A stretch of 7,105 bases of DNA from CAMCSH01 sp043748535. Lineage in GTDB: Bacteria; Verrucomicrobiota; Lentisphaeria; Lentisphaerales; Lentisphaeraceae. Location: assembly GCA_043748535.1 (NCBI GenBank), contig JAYTMY010000277.1, forward strand, positions 1 through 7,105, in the 5' to 3' direction. Positions 4,545-7,105 of this stretch are shown piece by piece. The notes below the pieces were generated by a model. That model worked only from the letters and a program-made list of their open reading frames with translations. It had not been told where the DNA came from and made no database searches. Made by a program: the position numbers and the translations under genes. Position 1 is the stretch's first letter. Each line of letters starts with the position of its first letter.

Positions 4545-6878
4545 ATGCTGCGCCGCACTTTCGCCCTCCTCATTCTGACTAGTCTGGCCGCCTGCAAAGA
4601 ATCGGCGAAAACGCCGCGTGTCGCCCCAGTTGCGCCCCACGCAAAAAGCGTCGCCAAAGCAGAAATTCCTCGTCCGGTGCAGTTGCCGACACTGTGCGAC
4701 AAACTCGCAAGCACCGAGCTGCCGTCGATCAAGATCGAGGCGATGAAAATCGGCGCTGCCATCACTCTCTGGCGCGAGGCTTTGATCAAGGTCGACCCGA
4801 GCTTCGCCCAGCTCGGCTTTTTCCTGCCGGAAGATGACGCGGCTATCAGTCTCGAGCTCCCCGCCGGTAAGGCTGAAATCAGCCTCGCGGCCCTGCTCAA
4901 GGCCTATGCTTGCGACAGCCGCAAAGGCGAGCGCCATGTCAATGTCCAGAAAGAGGGAAGCGCCTTCGCGGAAGATGGGGCGTGGATTGCAGCGATGTAT
5001 GAGGTGCCGGCAGGTTTTTTGGATTTGGTGACTCAATGGGAGAAAAGCAAAAAAAAGCGAGATGAAAAGGAATCTGCCAATCATGAAATTGTATGCCCAG
5101 GAGTAGGCAAATCCGGCTCCGCACCTGGATCGCAGATTTCTTTCATTCAATCGTCCAATCAACTGGTTACCGTTTTCCAAGAAAAAGATCATGCAGAGAT
5201 TGAGAAGATCATCGCTGACCTGACGCCTAAACCCCTAAACATCCGAATTGAAAGTGTCTGCCTCCGTTCGCCTCGTAAACTGAGAGCGGAAGGGGGGCTT
5301 GATTTGTCGCAGCTTTTAGTCGATCCCACCGTGGAAGTCCTGTCCCACCAACAGATAGATGGACAATCGGGCCAAACGTTGTTGCTGAATGTCTCGCGGG
5401 TTCCGCGAGCCAGACTCTCAGAGAAAACGATTGCACCATTGAACGACGAAGCGACAAAGTCATCCTCGCCTAGTCAATTTTATTGGGCCGAGTCTTTGGA
5501 GGCATCGGAGGCCGGTCAGTGCCACGATGAGTTGATTGTCACTCCTACTCTCTATCCCGACGGGAAAACCATCAGTGTTGCAATCAGTCAAAAATTATCT
5601 TGGAGCAAGGCTGACGCTACCCGATCCGAGCTGAAAATGTCGACCCAGAACTATCTCAATTCAAGCTCTGGTGACACACGGATTCTTTTGCAGGAAACCG
5701 AACCTGATGGCAAGCATTGGCGTATCCATCTTGTGCGCAGCAGCGTCATCAAATGTTGCCTCCCTTCGTACGCAAGCCTGACGAAAAGACAGCCGCCGGT
5801 CACCGACCTGAAGGTGCAAAATGCCGATGCGGCTTTGCTGCAAAAGCTATCTCACACCGCCTATTCTGGCGGCGCAGGAATACTTGAAAAAGCGCTCATG
5901 GTCTGGGCTGCTAAGGAGGGGCTTCAATTGAAGAAAATCGGCGAAGCAAGCCCCGAGGCGCACTTCCGGAGCTGCGGCCCCTTGACTGCCAGCGACCTCT
6001 TGCGCGAGCTGAGTTTTCGCAGCAATATGCAAGCGATGGCGAAAGACGGCGTCGTAGAATTGCGTTGGCCGCAGAAAATGAAAAAGTACAAGCTTGACAG
6101 CAGTGTGTATCTGGTGCTTAAACAAGAGGGCTTCCTTCAGGAATGCAAAGTTGTCAGTGAGTATTTTGACGGGCAGACATGGGTTATCGAAGTCGAGCAG
6201 GCTGGGGTGTATGACTTCAATCAATTGGTAGAAAAGTATCAATCTCTCTTGCCGCTTAGTGAAAACATCCATTTCGACGCCTTTGATCTCGAGTCGCGAG
6301 AGCTGCAGCGCCTCAGCTCCGATCATCCTGACGAGGCCGAACTATTACAACGCCTGAAAGCCTCAAAAACCGTGCAAAAAATCCGCCAAGTCGAAGGGTT
6401 AATCTTGTTTGGCGGCACCAGTATCTTTGCGACTTCTTCGTCACAGCAAATGCCTGAAAACTGGCAAGCACCCGTGCCTCTCGATGCCGCGAGTGGCACT
6501 TTCTTGGCACCTCAAGCGTCTTTTGGTGAGTGCACACCTATCGGTTGCTCCGTCGAATGCATTGCGCAGATGGAGCCAGTTTGGCCAGTGGTTGATTTCT
6601 CTGTAAAAGTCAGCGACACCGTTGTCATCGGTCATCAAAAAGTCCAAGTTCAGGCTCAGCTTGGCAACAAGCCAGTGCAGAACTTCCCTGTCGAAGTACC
6701 GATCCTGCGCCATCAATCGATCGAAACCAAGGTGTTTTGCCGAGTGGGCGAGGTCAAGCTCTTCGCCCGCAGCACTCTCCCTTCCGATCAAGCCGGCCAA
6801 GCGGCGACGCGTGAACGCCTGTTCTTCGTGCGCATCGACGCGACTCCGCAGAAGCCGGTGATCGAAGAGCTGCCGTGA
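4545..6878 (+). CDS. Two-module secretin-N-like lipoprotein (777 aa), paralogue of the 671-aa protein
   Basis: No named family is recognised. Residues 1-17 (MLRRTFALLILTSLAAC) are a lipoprotein signal with lipobox LAAC and lipidated Cys17, so a periplasmic membrane anchor is expected. A flexible Lys/Ala/Pro linker follows to about 45. Module 1: STN-like about 60-138 (LPAGKAEISLAALLKAYAC near 105), GSAFAEDGAWIAAMYEVP at about 140, a charged insert WEKSKKKRDEKE near 165 that the paralogue lacks, a secretin-N-like segment about 196-227, then strands to about 400 with VEVLSHQQ, VTPTLYPDGKTISVAI and LLQETEPDGKHWRIHL. Module 2: PPVTDLKV at 418, STN-like about 445-510 (SDLLRELSFRSNMQAM), then a longer tail ending in VKLFARSTLP, ERLFFVRI and KPVIEELP. 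The paralogue aligns throughout in the same order. It has fourteen cysteines including Cys17. The middle (about 5020-6260) is visibly richer in A/T at third positions than both ends and the paralogue. A dnaX-like slippery heptamer lies at 5051-5057. It probably works at the cell envelope, perhaps with its paralogue. Confidence 0.87.
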   Translation: MLRRTFALLILTSLAACKESAKTPRVAPVAPHAKSVAKAEIPRPVQLPTLCDKLASTELPSIKIEAMKIGAAITLWREALIKVDPSFAQLGFFLPEDDAAISLELPAGKAEISLAALLKAYACDSRKGERHVNVQKEGSAFAEDGAWIAAMYEVPAGFLDLVTQWEKSKKKRDEKESANHEIVCPGVGKSGSAPGSQISFIQSSNQLVTVFQEKDHAEIEKIIADLTPKPLNIRIESVCLRSPRKLRAEGGLDLSQLLVDPTVEVLSHQQIDGQSGQTLLLNVSRVPRARLSEKTIAPLNDEATKSSSPSQFYWAESLEASEAGQCHDELIVTPTLYPDGKTISVAISQKLSWSKADATRSELKMSTQNYLNSSSGDTRILLQETEPDGKHWRIHLVRSSVIKCCLPSYASLTKRQPPVTDLKVQNADAALLQKLSHTAYSGGAGILEKALMVWAAKEGLQLKKIGEASPEAHFRSCGPLTASDLLRELSFRSNMQAMAKDGVVELRWPQKMKKYKLDSSVYLVLKQEGFLQECKVVSEYFDGQTWVIEVEQAGVYDFNQLVEKYQSLLPLSENIHFDAFDLESRELQRLSSDHPDEAELLQRLKASKTVQKIRQVEGLILFGGTSIFATSSSQQMPENWQAPVPLDAASGTFLAPQASFGECTPIGCSVECIAQMEPVWPVVDFSVKVSDTVVIGHQKVQVQAQLGNKPVQNFPVEVPILRHQSIETKVFCRVGEVKLFARSTLPSDQAGQAATRERLFFVRIDATPQKPVIEELP
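5051..5057 (+). other. Possible -1 slippery site A AAA AAG
   Basis: Eight A residues (5049-5056) are followed by G, and the reading frame parses as A AAA AAG, the heptamer used for programmed frameshifting in dnaX. GGGAG at 5038-5042 lies 8 nt upstream, comparable to the stimulating Shine-Dalgarno-like element in dnaX. A -1 shift would add Ala-Arg and stop at TGA 5063-5065, giving a product of about 173 residues: the lipid anchor plus the first STN-like domain. No downstream stem-loop is obvious. It may be chance in a Lys-rich insert. Confidence 0.3.
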
Positions 6879-6901
6879 GCCGCAGGCCAACGTCCCCTGA
6901 T

Positions 6902-6921
6902 TTGCGCCTGCCGCAATTTTT
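6902..6921 (+). terminator. Weak intrinsic terminator after the lipoprotein gene
   Basis: TTGCG (6902-6906) pairs with CGCAA (6912-6916) around a 5-nt loop and is followed at once by five T residues. An overlapping alternative pairs GCAGGC (6882-6887) with GCCTGC (6906-6911). The stem is short, so efficiency is doubtful. Confidence 0.4.
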
Positions 6922-6978
6922 GTCGTCCTCCTCCGCCCGTTCCGCGCTCCGGCGTTTATGTTGCCGGTCTTAAACTTA

Positions 6979-7020
6979 ACGGGAGCCTTGATGAGCACGG
7001 AACAATGGTAAGCCTCCCGT
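6979..7020. repeat. Imperfect inverted repeat upstream of the last gene
   Basis: ACGGGAGCCTT (6979-6989) and AAGCCTCCCGT (7010-7020) are inverted copies at 10 of 11 positions, separated by 20 nt. It could be an operator for a dimeric regulator or an mRNA stem-loop; nothing shows which. Confidence 0.5.
6991..7011 (+). other. Possible six-codon leader or broken gene start (MSTEQW)
   Basis: GGGAG (6981-6985) stands 5 nt before ATG 6991, which opens six codons, MSTEQW, before TAA 7009-7011. Proteins with an N-terminal GYF-like domain often begin with a similar WYY-type start, so TAA in place of a Tyr codon could mark a broken gene. It could equally be a leader peptide or chance. The start codon lies inside the loop of the 6979-7020 inverted repeat. 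Confidence 0.2.
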
Positions 7021-7035
7021 GACCCCCATCCCCCC

Positions 7036-7055
7036 TGCCGCCGCTTGCGGCGGCA
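7036..7055 (+). terminator. Strong GC hairpin in the leader of the last gene
   Basis: TGCCGCCGC (7036-7044) and GCGGCGGCA (7047-7055) are perfect inverted copies around TT; sterically the loop would be about 4 nt. Only TTGTG follows, so a true intrinsic terminator is doubtful. Its position 27 nt before ATG 7083 allows a role in attenuation or in control of translation. Confidence 0.45.
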
Positions 7056-7071
7056 TTGTGCGCCAAACCCC

Positions 7072-7076
7072 GGAGG
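7072..7076 (+). promoter_or_regulatory. Ribosome-binding site of the gene starting at 7083
   Basis: GGAGG lies 6 nt before ATG 7083. It is the strongest Shine-Dalgarno match in the window and the main reason for calling a gene start there. Confidence 0.75.
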
Positions 7077-7082
7077 CGCACG

Positions 7083-7105
7083 ATGACCCACGCAGAGAGA
7101 CGAGC
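7083..7105 (+). CDS. 5' end of an unidentified gene, cut by the window edge
   Basis: Only seven full codons are present (MTHAERR). The call rests on the GGAGG ribosome-binding site 6 nt upstream and on the preceding leader-like region with two inverted repeats. No function can be suggested from so few residues. Confidence 0.55.

Noticed and set aside
4404..5192. Minus-strand frame of 262 codons opposite the lipoprotein gene start
   Set aside because: It has no ribosome-binding site or family likeness, and it runs into the palindrome cluster. It is explained as antisense of the lipoprotein gene.
6441..7091. Minus-strand frame of 216 codons over the lipoprotein gene end
   Set aside because: It crosses the stop, terminator and leader region without domain-like sequence. 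It is a shadow of the plus-strand gene.

Overview
The window comes from a GC-rich bacterial chromosome or contig. No taxonomic marker gene is present. Verrucomicrobiota or another PVC-group lineage is my best guess, because large exported proteins built from secretin-N-like pieces, palindrome-rich intergenic elements and heptanucleotide arrays all fit that group. This assignment is inference.

Layout: (1) 1-231 holds no recognisable gene. (2) 232-1414 (+) is a SulP-family anion transporter with a C-terminal STAS domain, broken by two apparent 1-nt deletions (near 675 and 1041) and by an internal loss of roughly 180-190 codons near 836. (3) 1411-1522 is an array of 16 perfect heptamers CTGACGS. 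It starts inside the last sense codon of the SulP frame and supplies its stop. It is followed by about six degenerate heptads in the opposite orientation (1545-1586), and together they can form a hairpin of about 25 bp with a 19-nt loop. (4) 1666-3681 (+) encodes a 671-residue exported protein. (5) 3689-4139 (-) is a YbgC/4HBT-type acyl-CoA thioesterase broken by one frameshift, convergent with the previous gene. (6) 4140-4544 is intergenic and carries a cluster of short-loop palindromes (4245-4435) and possibly a promoter. (7) 4545-6878 (+) encodes a 777-residue lipoprotein that is a paralogue of the 671-residue protein. (8) 6879-7105 holds a weak terminator, two inverted repeats, and the first codons of a new gene at 7083 behind a strong ribosome-binding site.

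The main point of interest is the paralogue pair. Each protein appears to carry two successive modules. Each module has an STN/secretin-N-like ring-building fold followed by a strand-rich segment that resembles a degenerate secretin domain. Both end in nearly the same C-terminus, closing with EELP. One has a plain signal peptide and the other a lipobox. They look like a periplasmic or outer-membrane pair derived from a secretin-like ancestor by internal and then whole-gene duplication. No function can be assigned from sequence alone.

The two conventional enzyme/transporter genes are decayed or mis-sequenced, while the two large paralogues are intact over 4.35 kb. This contrast argues for real gene decay around a maintained pair, though read errors cannot be excluded.
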